A stretch of 8,876 nt of DNA from Oscillospiraceae bacterium UBA6409 (GTDB lineage Bacteria > Bacillota > Clostridia > Oscillospirales > Oscillospiraceae), in NCBI GenBank assembly GCA_002438575.1, contig DJPP01000091.1:1-8876 (forward strand). The letters run 5' to 3'. Under the pieces are notes generated by a model. It was not told where the DNA came from, made no database searches, and worked only from the letters and a program-made list of their open reading frames with translations. Position numbers and translations under genes: made by a program. The first letter of the stretch is position 1. Every line of letters begins with the position of its first letter. Of the stretch, positions 1 through 7,247 are shown in pieces.

Positions 1-846
1 ATCCGGGCTCTCGGCCCGGTAGGGATACGTCAGCGCGTAGCGGATGGGCAGCTTCATATCCGGCGTGCCCAGCTGCGCCAGCAGTGCCCCGTCCCGGAAC
101 TCCACCAGCGAATGCACGATGCTCTGGCGGTGTATCACCGCCTGCACCTGCTCCACCGGCAGGCGATAGAGCCGCATGGCCTCGATGATCTCCAGCCCCT
201 TGTTCATCAGTGTGGCGGAGTCCACCGTGATCTTCGGTCCCATGTGCCAGTTGGGATGCCGGAGAGCGTCCGCCGCCGTCACGTGCTCCAGCTCGTCGAA
301 GGTCTTCCCGTAAAACGGCCCGCCGGAGCAGGTCAGCAGAATGCGCCGTACCTCCCGGCGGTCCCGGCAGCCCTGCAGGCACTGAAACACCGCGCTGTGC
401 TCACTGTCCACCGGCACGATCTCCGCGCCGGACCTCTCCGCCGCGTCCATCACCAGCTCACCGGCGCACACCAGCGTCTCCTTGTTGGCCAGCGCGATGC
501 GCTTGCCCTTTTGGATAGCCGCCAGTGTAGGACGCAGCCCCACGCTGCCCATCACGGCAGTCACCACCGTGTCCGCCTCGGTCATAGCGGCGGCGGCCAG
601 CAGGCCCTCCTCCCCTGCCATGACCTCAATGCCGGTCCCCCGCAGCCGCTTTTCCAGCGCCAGCGCCGCATTTTCGTCATACAGCACCGCAAGGCGCGGC
701 ATATACTGCCGCGCCTGCTGCTCCAACAGGTCTGTCTGCGTATTGGCGGTCAGTGCCGCCACGCGGAGGCCCAGCTCCCCGGCCACCTCCAGCGTCTGCC
801 GCCCGATGGAGCCGGTAGCGCCCAACAGGGCGATGGTTTTCGTCAT
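1..846 (-). CDS. dxr: 1-deoxy-D-xylulose 5-phosphate reductoisomerase, 3' end cut by window edge
   Basis: Converts 1-deoxy-D-xylulose 5-phosphate to 2-C-methyl-D-erythritol 4-phosphate with NADPH and a divalent metal, the committed step of the MEP isoprenoid pathway in the cytoplasm. The first 282 codons are present, against roughly 380-400 in the family, so the C-terminal domain lies beyond position 1. Visible motifs are the NADPH-binding GATGSIG loop (residues 9-15), the ALANKETLV segment (118-126), the metal-binding PVDSEHSAVF stretch with Asp147 and Glu149, the SGGPF loop (174-178), and HMGPKITVDSATLMNKGLE (201-219), which carries active-site Lys, Asn and Glu. The ATG at 846 is preceded by GGAAGG at good spacing, 10 nt after the cdsA stop, so it is last in the visible operon. 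No frameshift is seen. Its isoprenoid product feeds the uppS substrate pool, which fits the neighbourhood. Confidence 0.96.
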   Translation of the reverse strand, partial: MTKTIALLGATGSIGRQTLEVAGELGLRVAALTANTQTDLLEQQARQYMPRLAVLYDENAALALEKRLRGTGIEVMAGEEGLLAAAAMTEADTVVTAVMGSVGLRPTLAAIQKGKRIALANKETLVCAGELVMDAAERSGAEIVPVDSEHSAVFQCLQGCRDRREVRRILLTCSGGPFYGKTFDELEHVTAADALRHPNWHMGPKITVDSATLMNKGLEIIEAMRLYRLPVEQVQAVIHRQSIVHSLVEFRDGALLAQLGTPDMKLPIRYALTYPYRAESPD

Positions 847-856
847 AGGTCCTTCC

Positions 857-1696
857 TCAATACAGCGTCACAGCGTTGATGAGCATCCACGTCACCGGTG
901 CGGCGAAGATCACACTGTCGAATCGGTCCAGCACGCCGCCGTGGCCCGGCAGCAGCCGTCCGTAGTCCTTGATACCGCACTGCCGCTTCACGCAGGAGAA
1001 GCTCAGGTCGCCCAGCTGCCCCAGCACCGCGCCCACGAAACCCAGCAGCATACACCAGCCGATGTGCAGCTGCACCTCCGTACACAAGAAGAAGAATATC
1101 CGAAACAGGATCATGCCCACCATACCGCCCACCAGGCCGCTGACCGCGCCCTCCCGGGTCTTCTTCGGGCTGACTCTGGGCGCCAGCTTTGTTTTCCCGA
1201 ACAGCATACCGCCGAACAGCGCCAGAGAGTCGCTCATAAACGCCGACACCAGCGGGATCAGCACCAGTCCGGCGCCGTATTCCAGCATCCGCAGCCGCAC
1301 CAGACAGCCCAGCGCCAGCGGGATCACCAATCCGGACACCGCCATAGCGCTGATATCCGGGAAATCCAGTTCGTCGTCTTTGCCGAAGGCCTGCACCGCC
1401 GCGATGAACATCACCACGATCAGCACCGTCAGCAGCCATACCATGATCGTATGTATGGCGGTGCCCGTGAAGTCACCGCCGCTGAAATACACCGTGAACA
1501 CGGTGAACACCGCCAGCGTGGCCGCCAGTCCCCACCAGCGCGCCGCTTTCTCCGGCGCGGCAGCCGCCATGAACTCATGGCAGCCAATGACGCACAGCGC
1601 CGCCACCAGCACTGCCGTGGCCCAATCCGGTGCGAAGCACAGCACGCCGATCAGTGCCGGCACGCCGATGATCGCCACCAGTATTCTCTGCTTCAT
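857..1696 (-). CDS. cdsA: Phosphatidate cytidylyltransferase (CDP-diglyceride synthase)
   Basis: Integral membrane enzyme that makes CDP-diacylglycerol from phosphatidic acid and CTP, the branch point of phospholipid synthesis. The protein is 279 residues with many hydrophobic segments (about 4-20, 26-46, 56-71, 82-103, 117-133, 141-162, 185-204, 211-229). The family signature is near the C-terminus: Ser234, Lys237-Arg238, Lys243-Asp244, then LPGHGGVLDRFD (249-260). A conserved SPKKT-x-EG motif sits at 176-183, with Arg where Trp is usual. I chose the ATG at 1696 because GAGGTGA lies 5 nt upstream. A GTG at 1705 would add three residues and start 1 nt after the uppS stop, but has a poorer ribosome binding site. 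It lies between uppS and dxr with 10-nt gaps on both sides, as expected for this conserved cluster. Confidence 0.95.
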   Translation of the reverse strand: MKQRILVAIIGVPALIGVLCFAPDWATAVLVAALCVIGCHEFMAAAAPEKAARWWGLAATLAVFTVFTVYFSGGDFTGTAIHTIMVWLLTVLIVVMFIAAVQAFGKDDELDFPDISAMAVSGLVIPLALGCLVRLRMLEYGAGLVLIPLVSAFMSDSLALFGGMLFGKTKLAPRVSPKKTREGAVSGLVGGMVGMILFRIFFFLCTEVQLHIGWCMLLGFVGAVLGQLGDLSFSCVKRQCGIKDYGRLLPGHGGVLDRFDSVIFAAPVTWMLINAVTLY

Positions 1697-1706
1697 GGTC
1701 GTCACC

Positions 1707-2438
1707 TCACTTTACGCCGCCGAACCGGCGATCCCGCCGCTGATAGTCGATGATCGCCCTGTCCATATCCTGCCGGGTAAAATCCGGCCACAGCGTGTCG
1801 CAGAAATAAAATTCGCTGTAGGCACACTGCCACAACATGAAATTGCTCAGCCGTATCTCGCCGCTGGGGCGGATGATCAGCTCCGGGTCGGGGATACCGG
1901 CGGAGTACATATTGGCGGAGAGATTTTCCTCCGTCCACTCCAGTCCCTTCTCCGCGCACAGCCGCGCCGCGCGGACGATCTCCGCCCGCCCACCGTAGTT
2001 CAGACACACGTTGGCCTGGAACCCCTCGTAGTGCCTGGAGATGTCGTCGGTCTCATGCGCCAGCGCCTGCAGCTCCGGGGACAGTGCGCTGAGGTCGCCG
2101 AAGAACCGCAGGCGGATGTGCTCCTTTTCCATGGTGTCGATCGCTTCCCGCAGATACTGCTCCAGCAGACTCATAATGGTATTCACCTCATCGGCGGGGC
2201 GCTTCCAATTCTCCGTGGAAAAGGCGTATACCGTCAGGTATTCCACGCCCAGCTCCTTGCAGTAGGTAGCGATGTCGCGGAACACCTCTGCCCCCGCCTT
2301 GTGCCCCGCCGTGCGGGGCAGGCCGCGCTTTTTCGCCCAGCGGCCGTTGCCGTCCATAATAACAGCGATATGGCGGGGAAGGCGGCTCCTGTCCACCTCC
2401 CCCGCCGTATGGGGCGTTTTCTTCGTAAACAGTCCCAT
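1707..2438 (-). CDS. uppS: Undecaprenyl diphosphate synthase (cis-prenyltransferase)
   Basis: Condenses isopentenyl diphosphate onto farnesyl diphosphate to build the C55 carrier lipid used for peptidoglycan and other envelope polymers. The protein is 243 residues, a normal family length. It shows HIAVIMDGNGRWA (23-35) with the essential Asp29, the YAFSTENWKR segment (71-80), and the C-terminal RPSGEIRLSNFMLWQ block (190-204) followed by Glu209, a likely metal ligand. In that block Pro191 replaces the usual Thr of RTSGE or RTGGE. The start ATG overlaps the frr stop by one base (TAATG) and no strong ribosome binding site sits at standard spacing, so translation is probably coupled to frr. The UppS substrate derives from the MEP pathway that contains dxr, two genes downstream. 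Confidence 0.97.
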   Translation of the reverse strand: MGLFTKKTPHTAGEVDRSRLPRHIAVIMDGNGRWAKKRGLPRTAGHKAGAEVFRDIATYCKELGVEYLTVYAFSTENWKRPADEVNTIMSLLEQYLREAIDTMEKEHIRLRFFGDLSALSPELQALAHETDDISRHYEGFQANVCLNYGGRAEIVRAARLCAEKGLEWTEENLSANMYSAGIPDPELIIRPSGEIRLSNFMLWQCAYSEFYFCDTLWPDFTRQDMDRAIIDYQRRDRRFGGVK

Positions 2439-2995
2439 TAAACAGACATCAATTCCTTTTCCTTGTTGTCCAGGATCTTGTCGATCTCCTTGCAGTTGTC
2501 GTCAGTCAGCTTCTGCAGGTCCTTCTCGGCGATCTTCAGTTCGTCCTCGGTGATCTCGGATGCCTTCTGCTGCTTCTTGAAGTTATCCATCGCGTCCCGG
2601 CGGATATTCCGCACGGCCACCTTGCCGTTCTCGGCGTACTTGTGGATCTGCTTGACCAGCTCCTTACGGCGCTCCTCGGTCAGCTGGGGGAAGGCCAGGC
2701 GGATGCATTTACCGTCGTTCTGGGGGTTGATGCCCAAATCAGACTCCTGAATGGCCTTTTCAATACCCTTCAGAATGCTGGCATCCCAAGGGGTAATGAC
2801 CAGCGTCCGCGGGTCAGGAGAGCCGATAGAGCCGATCTGCTGGATGGGCGTGGGGGTCCCGTAGTAATCCACGCTGATGCGGTTGAGCACGGAAGCGTTG
2901 GCGCGGCCGGCACGCACAGTGTCGAAGTCGCTCATCACGGATTCGATGCTCTTCTTCATTTTTTCCTCGTAAACCTTGTACTCGTCCTTCAACAT
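2438..2995 (-). CDS. frr: Ribosome recycling factor
   Basis: Splits post-termination ribosomes together with EF-G so that subunits can be reused. At 185 residues it has the standard length and spans the whole family: an N-terminal helix, the RAGRA segment with Arg28 and Arg31, the YYGTPTPIQQIGSI hinge and beta region (44-57), and a Lys/Arg-rich region around VAVRNIRRDA, then a long charged helical C-terminus ending in KEKELMSV. The ATG at 2995 is preceded by AGGAGG (in the last codons of pyrH) at 9-nt spacing. The gap to the pyrH stop is only 4 nt, and the stop codon overlaps the uppS start. The pyrH-frr pairing is nearly universal in Firmicutes. Confidence 0.98.
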   Translation of the reverse strand: MLKDEYKVYEEKMKKSIESVMSDFDTVRAGRANASVLNRISVDYYGTPTPIQQIGSIGSPDPRTLVITPWDASILKGIEKAIQESDLGINPQNDGKCIRLAFPQLTEERRKELVKQIHKYAENGKVAVRNIRRDAMDNFKKQQKASEITEDELKIAEKDLQKLTDDNCKEIDKILDNKEKELMSV

Positions 2996-2999
2996 GGGG

Positions 3000-3719
3000 T
3001 CAGTCCTCCTTCACGATCGTTCCGATTTTTTCGCCGCGCAGGGCGCGGATGATATTCTCCGGGTCTTTCAGGGCAAATACCAATACCGGGATATGGTTAT
3101 CCATGGACAGGCTGGTGGCGGTAGAGTCCATCACAGCCAGGTGCCGCTTGAGCACCTCGTCGTAGGTGATGCTGTCAAACTTCACCGCATCGGCATTCTT
3201 GGCCGGGTCGCTGTCGTACACGCCGTCGATGTTCTTGGCCAGCAGGATGACGTCCGCATCGATCTCCGCCGCCCGCAGCACCGCCGCCGTGTCGGTGGAG
3301 AAAAACGGGCAGCCGATGCCGCAGCCGAAAATGACCACGCGTCCCTTCTCCAGGTGCCGAATGGCTCTGGCGCGGATATACGGCTCCGCCACGGCCCGGA
3401 TCTCCAGCGCCGTCTGGACTCGCACGTCCACACCCTTCTGCTCCAGCACGTCCGCCATGGCCATGCAGTTCATGGCCGTGGCCAGCATACCCATGTGGTC
3501 GGCCCGGGTGCGCTCGATGTGGCCCTCGCCGTCCTTCACACCGCGCCAGAAATTGCCGCCGCCGATGACGATACCCACCTGCACACCCATGTCCACACAC
3601 TGCTTGATGACGTCCGCCACCCGGCCCATGACCTGAAAGTCCAGACCGAAGTGCTTATCGCCGGCCAGCGCTTCGCCGCTGATCTTCAGCAGCACCCGCT
3701 TGAATACTGGTTGCTCCAT
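3000..3719 (-). CDS. pyrH: UMP kinase (amino-acid-kinase fold)
   Basis: Phosphorylates UMP to UDP with ATP, the first step from UMP to the UTP/CTP pool. The bacterial enzyme is a cytoplasmic hexamer. The 239-residue protein has the expected order: KISGEAL (12-18), GGGNFWRG (53-60), RADHMGM with Asp74 (72-78), the substrate loop (132-144), [12 protein letters not shown] (161-172) and [12 protein letters not shown] (197-208). The loop reads GCGIGCPFF rather than the usual G-G-T-G-N-P-F-F type, so the Thr and Asn that contact substrate in E. coli UMP kinase are Ile135 and Cys137. The ATG at 3719 is preceded by GGAGG at 7-nt spacing. It is the first gene of the operon; rpsB and tsf, often found upstream, are absent, and the gene has its own promoter. 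Confidence 0.97.
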   Translation of the reverse strand: MEQPVFKRVLLKISGEALAGDKHFGLDFQVMGRVADVIKQCVDMGVQVGIVIGGGNFWRGVKDGEGHIERTRADHMGMLATAMNCMAMADVLEQKGVDVRVQTALEIRAVAEPYIRARAIRHLEKGRVVIFGCGIGCPFFSTDTAAVLRAAEIDADVILLAKNIDGVYDSDPAKNADAVKFDSITYDEVLKRHLAVMDSTATSLSMDNHIPVLVFALKDPENIIRALRGEKIGTIVKED

Positions 3720-3748
3720 CGCCGTTCCTCCCTAATTTTCTATCAGGT

Positions 3749-3820
3749 ATTTTACCTTATTTCTCCCGTTTTGCATAGGGGGAAAATCGAAAATTTTTCT
3801 GAATTCTTTTTTGCGGATTC
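3749..3820 (-). promoter_or_regulatory. Probable sigma-A promoter of the pyrH-frr-uppS-cdsA-dxr operon
   Basis: Read on the minus strand, a TAAAAT -10 box (3754-3749, five of six to consensus) lies 17 nt from a weak TATGCA -35 hexamer (3777-3772). An AT-rich tract follows immediately upstream (about 3781-3820, runs of A and T) and could act as an UP element compensating for the poor -35. The -10 lies about 29 nt upstream of the pyrH start codon, leaving a short leader with no room for a riboswitch. The -10 is convincing; the -35 is an inference from spacing. Confidence 0.6.
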
Positions 3821-3827
3821 CGTGTGC

Positions 3828-3846
3828 CCTGCGCCTGCGGCGCAGG
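3828..3846. repeat. GC-rich perfect palindrome in the divergent intergenic region
   Basis: CCTGCGCC and GGCGCAGG form an 8-bp perfect stem around a TGC loop. No T-tract follows on either strand, so it does not look like an intrinsic terminator. It sits between the divergent promoters of pyrH and the metallo-hydrolase gene. Its core, TGCGCCTGCGG(-)CGCA, matches the core of the repeats at 8503 and 8794 with one missing G, so it may be a remnant of the same element rather than an operator. Confidence 0.55.
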
Positions 3847-3863
3847 ATGCAAAACGAAAGGCT

Positions 3864-3891
3864 TTGTTTTTTTCCACCGGCGGTGTATAAT
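3864..3891 (+). promoter_or_regulatory. Probable promoter of the metallo-hydrolase gene
   Basis: A perfect TATAAT -10 box (3886-3891) is preceded, 16 nt away, by TTGTTT (3864-3869), which matches the -35 consensus at its first three bases. Transcription would start near 3898, about 25 nt before the chosen start codon, giving a short leader that contains the ribosome binding site. This placement rules out in-frame ATG codons at 3824 and 3890, which lie upstream of or inside the promoter. Confidence 0.65.
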
Positions 3892-3908
3892 GGGGAAAAC
3901 ACTTTTCC

Positions 3909-3913
3909 GGAGG
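3909..3913 (+). promoter_or_regulatory. Ribosome binding site fixing the metallo-hydrolase start
   Basis: GGAGG lies 9 nt before the ATG at 3923. No comparable site precedes the in-frame ATGs at 3824 or 3890, and the latter overlaps the -10 box. Confidence 0.8.
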
Positions 3914-3922
3914 CTGATTTTC

Positions 3923-4825
3923 ATGGAACTTCTGCACGTGCTGGGCAATACATACGCGGCCGTCGCCGCCACCGCCCTGCTGCCCGTTTATAAGCTCAAT
4001 GACAGGGATGTGGTGCTCATCGACACCGGCTACGCCAAGCTGGACCGTTCCGCCCTGACTAACCTTATCGACCAGCACGGCTGGCGTGTACGGGCCGTGC
4101 TCTGCTCCCACGCCCACTTCGACCACACCGGCAACGTCCGGTATTTGCAGGAGCGATACGGCGCAAAAGCCGCCATCTCCCTGATCGAAGCCGGCATCTC
4201 TGTGAACCCGGACAGCTACCGCGCCAACTATGTAGCCCTGACCTACGGCAAAAGCCGCGAGATATTCCTGGAGGAGTGCTTCATCGCGGACCGGGTCATC
4301 TTCCCCCAGGAAGACCACATCGACATAGACGGCACCCGGTTCGGCGTACTGTCTCTCCCCGGCCATTCGGCAGGCCACCTGGGCTTTGTCACGCCGGACG
4401 GCGCGGCCTATCTGGGCGACTGCCTCATCGACCAGGCCCTGATCGGCGGTGCCAAGCTGCCCACCAGTATGTTCGTCGCCAGGGACCTGGAGAGCAAGGC
4501 CTCCCTCCGTTCCACCGACTTCCCCGCCTATGTCGTCGCCCACAAGCAGATCATCACCGATAAGGCCCAGCTGTGTGCTCTTGTGGACAGCAACATCGAC
4601 TTTATCCACAGGAAAGCCCGTGAGCTGCTGGACGATCTGACCGACGGCATGACCTTCTCCGACTGGATATACACCTTCTGTCAGCGGGAGAATATCCGCA
4701 CGAAGCAGGAGCTGAAATTCAGCGTGGTAGAGCGCAACTTCGCCAACTTCGCGGACTGGCTCACCGACACCGGGGAAGTCCGCATCGAGCGCGACTTCTG
4801 CGCCAAGCGCTACTACCACGGCTAA
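3923..4825 (+). CDS. Metallo-beta-lactamase-fold hydrolase, substrate unknown
   Basis: A 300-residue cytoplasmic protein (no signal peptide or membrane segment) of the metallo-beta-lactamase superfamily. The metal site is complete: HAHFDH (63-68), His148 in PGHSAGH, Asp166 in LGDCL, and His208 in VVAHK, as in dinuclear zinc members. An LIDTG strand-turn (32-36) precedes the first motif, as is usual. The C-terminal 90 residues (about 210-300) are mostly helical and charged with no motif I recognise. The substrate cannot be named: the superfamily includes thioesterases, lactonases, RNases and redox enzymes. The lack of a signal peptide argues against a secreted beta-lactamase. It has its own promoter, is divergent from pyrH, and shares a terminator with the convergent M56 gene. 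Its coding strand is C-rich (24 C to 14 G in 4021-4080), opposite to the other genes here. Confidence 0.9.
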   Translation: MELLHVLGNTYAAVAATALLPVYKLNDRDVVLIDTGYAKLDRSALTNLIDQHGWRVRAVLCSHAHFDHTGNVRYLQERYGAKAAISLIEAGISVNPDSYRANYVALTYGKSREIFLEECFIADRVIFPQEDHIDIDGTRFGVLSLPGHSAGHLGFVTPDGAAYLGDCLIDQALIGGAKLPTSMFVARDLESKASLRSTDFPAYVVAHKQIITDKAQLCALVDSNIDFIHRKARELLDDLTDGMTFSDWIYTFCQRENIRTKQELKFSVVERNFANFADWLTDTGEVRIERDFCAKRYYHG

Positions 4826-4837
4826 AAGCAAACACGA

Positions 4838-4864
4838 AAAAGCCACCCCATCGGGGTGGCTTTT
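4838..4864. terminator. Bidirectional intrinsic terminator
   Basis: A perfect 12-bp inverted repeat, AAAAGCCACCCC and GGGGTGGCTTTT, encloses an ATC loop. T-runs follow the stem on both strands, so it can end the plus-strand hydrolase transcript (stop at 4825) and the minus-strand M56 transcript (stop at 4874) that converge here. Confidence 0.92.
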
Positions 4865-4873
4865 CTGCTCCTT

Positions 4874-7195
4874 TTATCCCTCAAAGGGCACGCCGAATAT
4901 CTGCCAGAACTGCTCGTTTTCGCCGTTGGACACCATGGCGGTGTTCCACGAGCCGAACATAAAGCTGGCACAGCTGTCCGTGCTCTTCAGCACCGACACC
5001 GTCCGCCCGTCATCAAATGTCACGGTGAGCTTGGCCGTAAATATGCAGGAGGACGCGCCGCCGTAGGACTTGGCACCGGTCAGCATCTTCTGCAGGGCAG
5101 TCAGGTCGGCTTTGTCGGCGGTATACGTCTCGCCGCCGTAGAACTCCAGCTTGGCGGCGGTCATATTTCCACGGAAATCCTCCGGCGTCACAAACGTATA
5201 GCCGCACTGCTCCGTCAGTATTTTCAGCACCGTGGGCGGCACGGGCTTATAGTCGGTGCCCATGTAGCTCTCCACGTGCCTGCCGCCCTCCTGCAGCTCA
5301 GCGCACACCTGATACCACTCCGGCTGCACCAGTCCCGTCTCCGACCGGATGGTCTGCACCTGCGCCTCCGTCAGCGGCACGATCTGCTTCACCGAATCGC
5401 CCGTCTCCCATGTAACCGTATAGACCTCCAATTCGGCCGCGGTATCCGTGCCGCCGTGCACATCATCATACTGCCCCTCATAATTCGCCTGCAAATAAGC
5501 ATTGATATCGTTCGTCAGCACCTCCGCCGCATCGCCGTAGCCCCTGCCGGACAGCCGTCGGATATACGCCTCCACCGTGTTGGGCGCCTGCATATACCGC
5601 TTGGTTAGCACGTCCATGGCTCCCTCGGCATACGCCCCGTCCGCGTTCAGGTAGTAGGCGCACAGATAGCTCAGGGGCACGGTCTCCCAGTCCGGCAGCT
5701 GCGCCGCGTCGTACACGATGCCGTAGTCCTCCGCCCGGACGCTGCACGGGTCGTTCTCACCGGTAGAACTCCACGGCATGGTTTCCTCGAAGCTCGGCTG
5801 CGCGTCCCCCTCATAGTAGACGATAGAACCATCCTCCAGACACGCCTGCAGGGTATCCATCAGTGCCTGCAGGCCCGCGGCACTCCCCCGCACGGCGTTG
5901 TAGTCCGCCGCCACATAGTCCCCGGCGTACACCGTGCCGGACACAGGAGTCTCCCCGTCTGCGCCGTGCTCCTGCCACGAGAACCACTCCGCGTTGTCGA
6001 TCAGCGCCAACGCGATATAACCCCGCATGGCGATCTGCCGATAGCGCTCCTCGCTCCTCTGCGGCACCTTTCCCTCGTAGGTATACAGCACCGTGATGCC
6101 CATGGGCTCCTTATCCGTGCTCAGATGCACGGCGTAGCCGTAGTCCGCGCCGCTGCCGCCCAGCTCCCGGAACCCCAGCGCGTCCAGTATCGCGCCGACG
6201 GCGGAATTGTCGCCCACGTATGGGGTGCGTAGGGCGTAGAGCTGCTCGGCATCCCAGTGGTCGGGGTCGGTGCGGGAGTCGGACTGGGGCCTGGTCAGCA
6301 GACAGACGGTGATGATGGCCGCCGCGATGACCAGCAGGATGACGGCCCAGAGGGCGGGCTTTTTATAGTTGAGCACGTTCTTCACCCTTTCTTTCACAGC
6401 CACTTCGCCAAAGGCCAACGGGCACACCGCCGCCATCTTCGGCTGGGCGGCGCAGGCCACCAGCGCCCGGGAATAGGCGGCACGCTGGGCGGGCGCGGCG
6501 TTTTTCAACACCATTTCATCACAGGCGCGCTCCATGTCGCGGCCCAGCAGGATATAGGCCGCCCAGAGGACCGGGTTGAACCAGTTGACCGCCAGCAGCA
6601 GAAACGCCAACGGCTTCCACACATGGTCCCAGCGGCGGATATGGCACCTTTCGTGGGCCAGCACCTGGGGAAAATCCTGCTCCGACACGGTCTCCGGCAC
6701 ATAAATGCGGGGCGCGAGCACGCCCAGCACAAAGGGCGTGGACCAGTCGGCGCAGCGATAGACATTGTCCTGTATGCGCGGCGCGGCGCGGAGCCGCCAG
6801 CGCATACGCAGCAGGCTGAGGGCCATGTACAGCGCCATGCAGCCCACGCCCGTCAGCCAGATGGCGGGCAGCTGATCCAACAGCGCAAAGCCTTGTGCCG
6901 CAGTGGGTCCCGCCGTTTCCTGACGCTGCTCCGGCGGGGTGGAGACATAGACCCTTTCCTGCTGGCGAAGCTCCTGATAGACCTGGAGGGGCGGGCTTTC
7001 GGCCTGCTGGAGGCTGACGGGGCTCTCCACTGTCAATCGGGCGGGAAGCAGCAGCCGCAGGGCCACCAGCAGCCACAGCATACACACGGCGCGGCGGGGC
7101 GCGCGGCGCAGCAGCGGCCGCACCGCCATCACCGCCAGCGCGATGAGGCCCGCCTGCCAGGAAATTTCCAGTACGGAGGTAAACAGACTATCCAT
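4874..7195 (-). CDS. BlaR1/MecR1-type M56 membrane metalloprotease with DUF4825-like extracytoplasmic sensor
   Basis: A 773-residue membrane signal transducer. The N-terminal third is an M56 peptidase: hydrophobic segments at about 11-27, 37-51, 109-130 and 195-217, the zinc-binding HERCH (181-185), and RDMERACDE (219-227), which supplies the likely third ligand. AFGEVAVKERVKNVLNYKKP (261-280) then leads into a last membrane helix (281-300). The rest is extracytoplasmic. Residues about 318-455 resemble DUF4825, starting at LYALRTPYVGDNSAVG; 456-640 is unrecognised; the C-terminal ~130 residues hold paired Cys717 and Cys742. No STxK penicillin-binding motif was found, so a beta-lactam signal is unlikely. 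By analogy with BlaR1, ligand binding would activate the protease to relieve repression by the BlaI-like protein encoded 52 nt upstream. The start at 7195 has AAGGAG at 8-nt spacing. The true ligand is unknown. Confidence 0.9.
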   Translation of the reverse strand: MDSLFTSVLEISWQAGLIALAVMAVRPLLRRAPRRAVCMLWLLVALRLLLPARLTVESPVSLQQAESPPLQVYQELRQQERVYVSTPPEQRQETAGPTAAQGFALLDQLPAIWLTGVGCMALYMALSLLRMRWRLRAAPRIQDNVYRCADWSTPFVLGVLAPRIYVPETVSEQDFPQVLAHERCHIRRWDHVWKPLAFLLLAVNWFNPVLWAAYILLGRDMERACDEMVLKNAAPAQRAAYSRALVACAAQPKMAAVCPLAFGEVAVKERVKNVLNYKKPALWAVILLVIAAAIITVCLLTRPQSDSRTDPDHWDAEQLYALRTPYVGDNSAVGAILDALGFRELGGSGADYGYAVHLSTDKEPMGITVLYTYEGKVPQRSEERYRQIAMRGYIALALIDNAEWFSWQEHGADGETPVSGTVYAGDYVAADYNAVRGSAAGLQALMDTLQACLEDGSIVYYEGDAQPSFEETMPWSSTGENDPCSVRAEDYGIVYDAAQLPDWETVPLSYLCAYYLNADGAYAEGAMDVLTKRYMQAPNTVEAYIRRLSGRGYGDAAEVLTNDINAYLQANYEGQYDDVHGGTDTAAELEVYTVTWETGDSVKQIVPLTEAQVQTIRSETGLVQPEWYQVCAELQEGGRHVESYMGTDYKPVPPTVLKILTEQCGYTFVTPEDFRGNMTAAKLEFYGGETYTADKADLTALQKMLTGAKSYGGASSCIFTAKLTVTFDDGRTVSVLKSTDSCASFMFGSWNTAMVSNGENEQFWQIFGVPFEG

Positions 7196-7247
7196 TTTTT
7201 CTTCTCCTTTATGGCGCAGGGCATGACATCGTATGCCGCGGCGCGGT

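Noticed and set aside
482..2441. Long plus-strand open frames (423 and 490 codons) across dxr, cdsA and uppS
   Set aside because: They lie antisense to three well-recognised genes, are rich in His, Gln, Arg and Pro or Ser, and have no family motifs. They arise from GC-rich codon bias.
3828..3846. An intrinsic terminator between pyrH and the metallo-hydrolase
   Set aside because: The genes are divergent, so no transcript needs to end here, and no T-run follows the stem on either strand.
3824..3922. An upstream start for the metallo-hydrolase, adding 33 residues, or 11 from the ATG at 3890
   Set aside because: This stretch contains the promoter (TATAAT at 3886-3891) and the ribosome binding site at 3909; the ATG at 3923 is the only one with proper spacing.
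3752..4846. A 364-codon minus-strand open frame opposite the metallo-hydrolase gene
   Set aside because: The plus-strand gene has complete catalytic motifs, promoter, ribosome binding site and terminator. The antisense frame has none of these and runs through the terminator and the pyrH promoter region.
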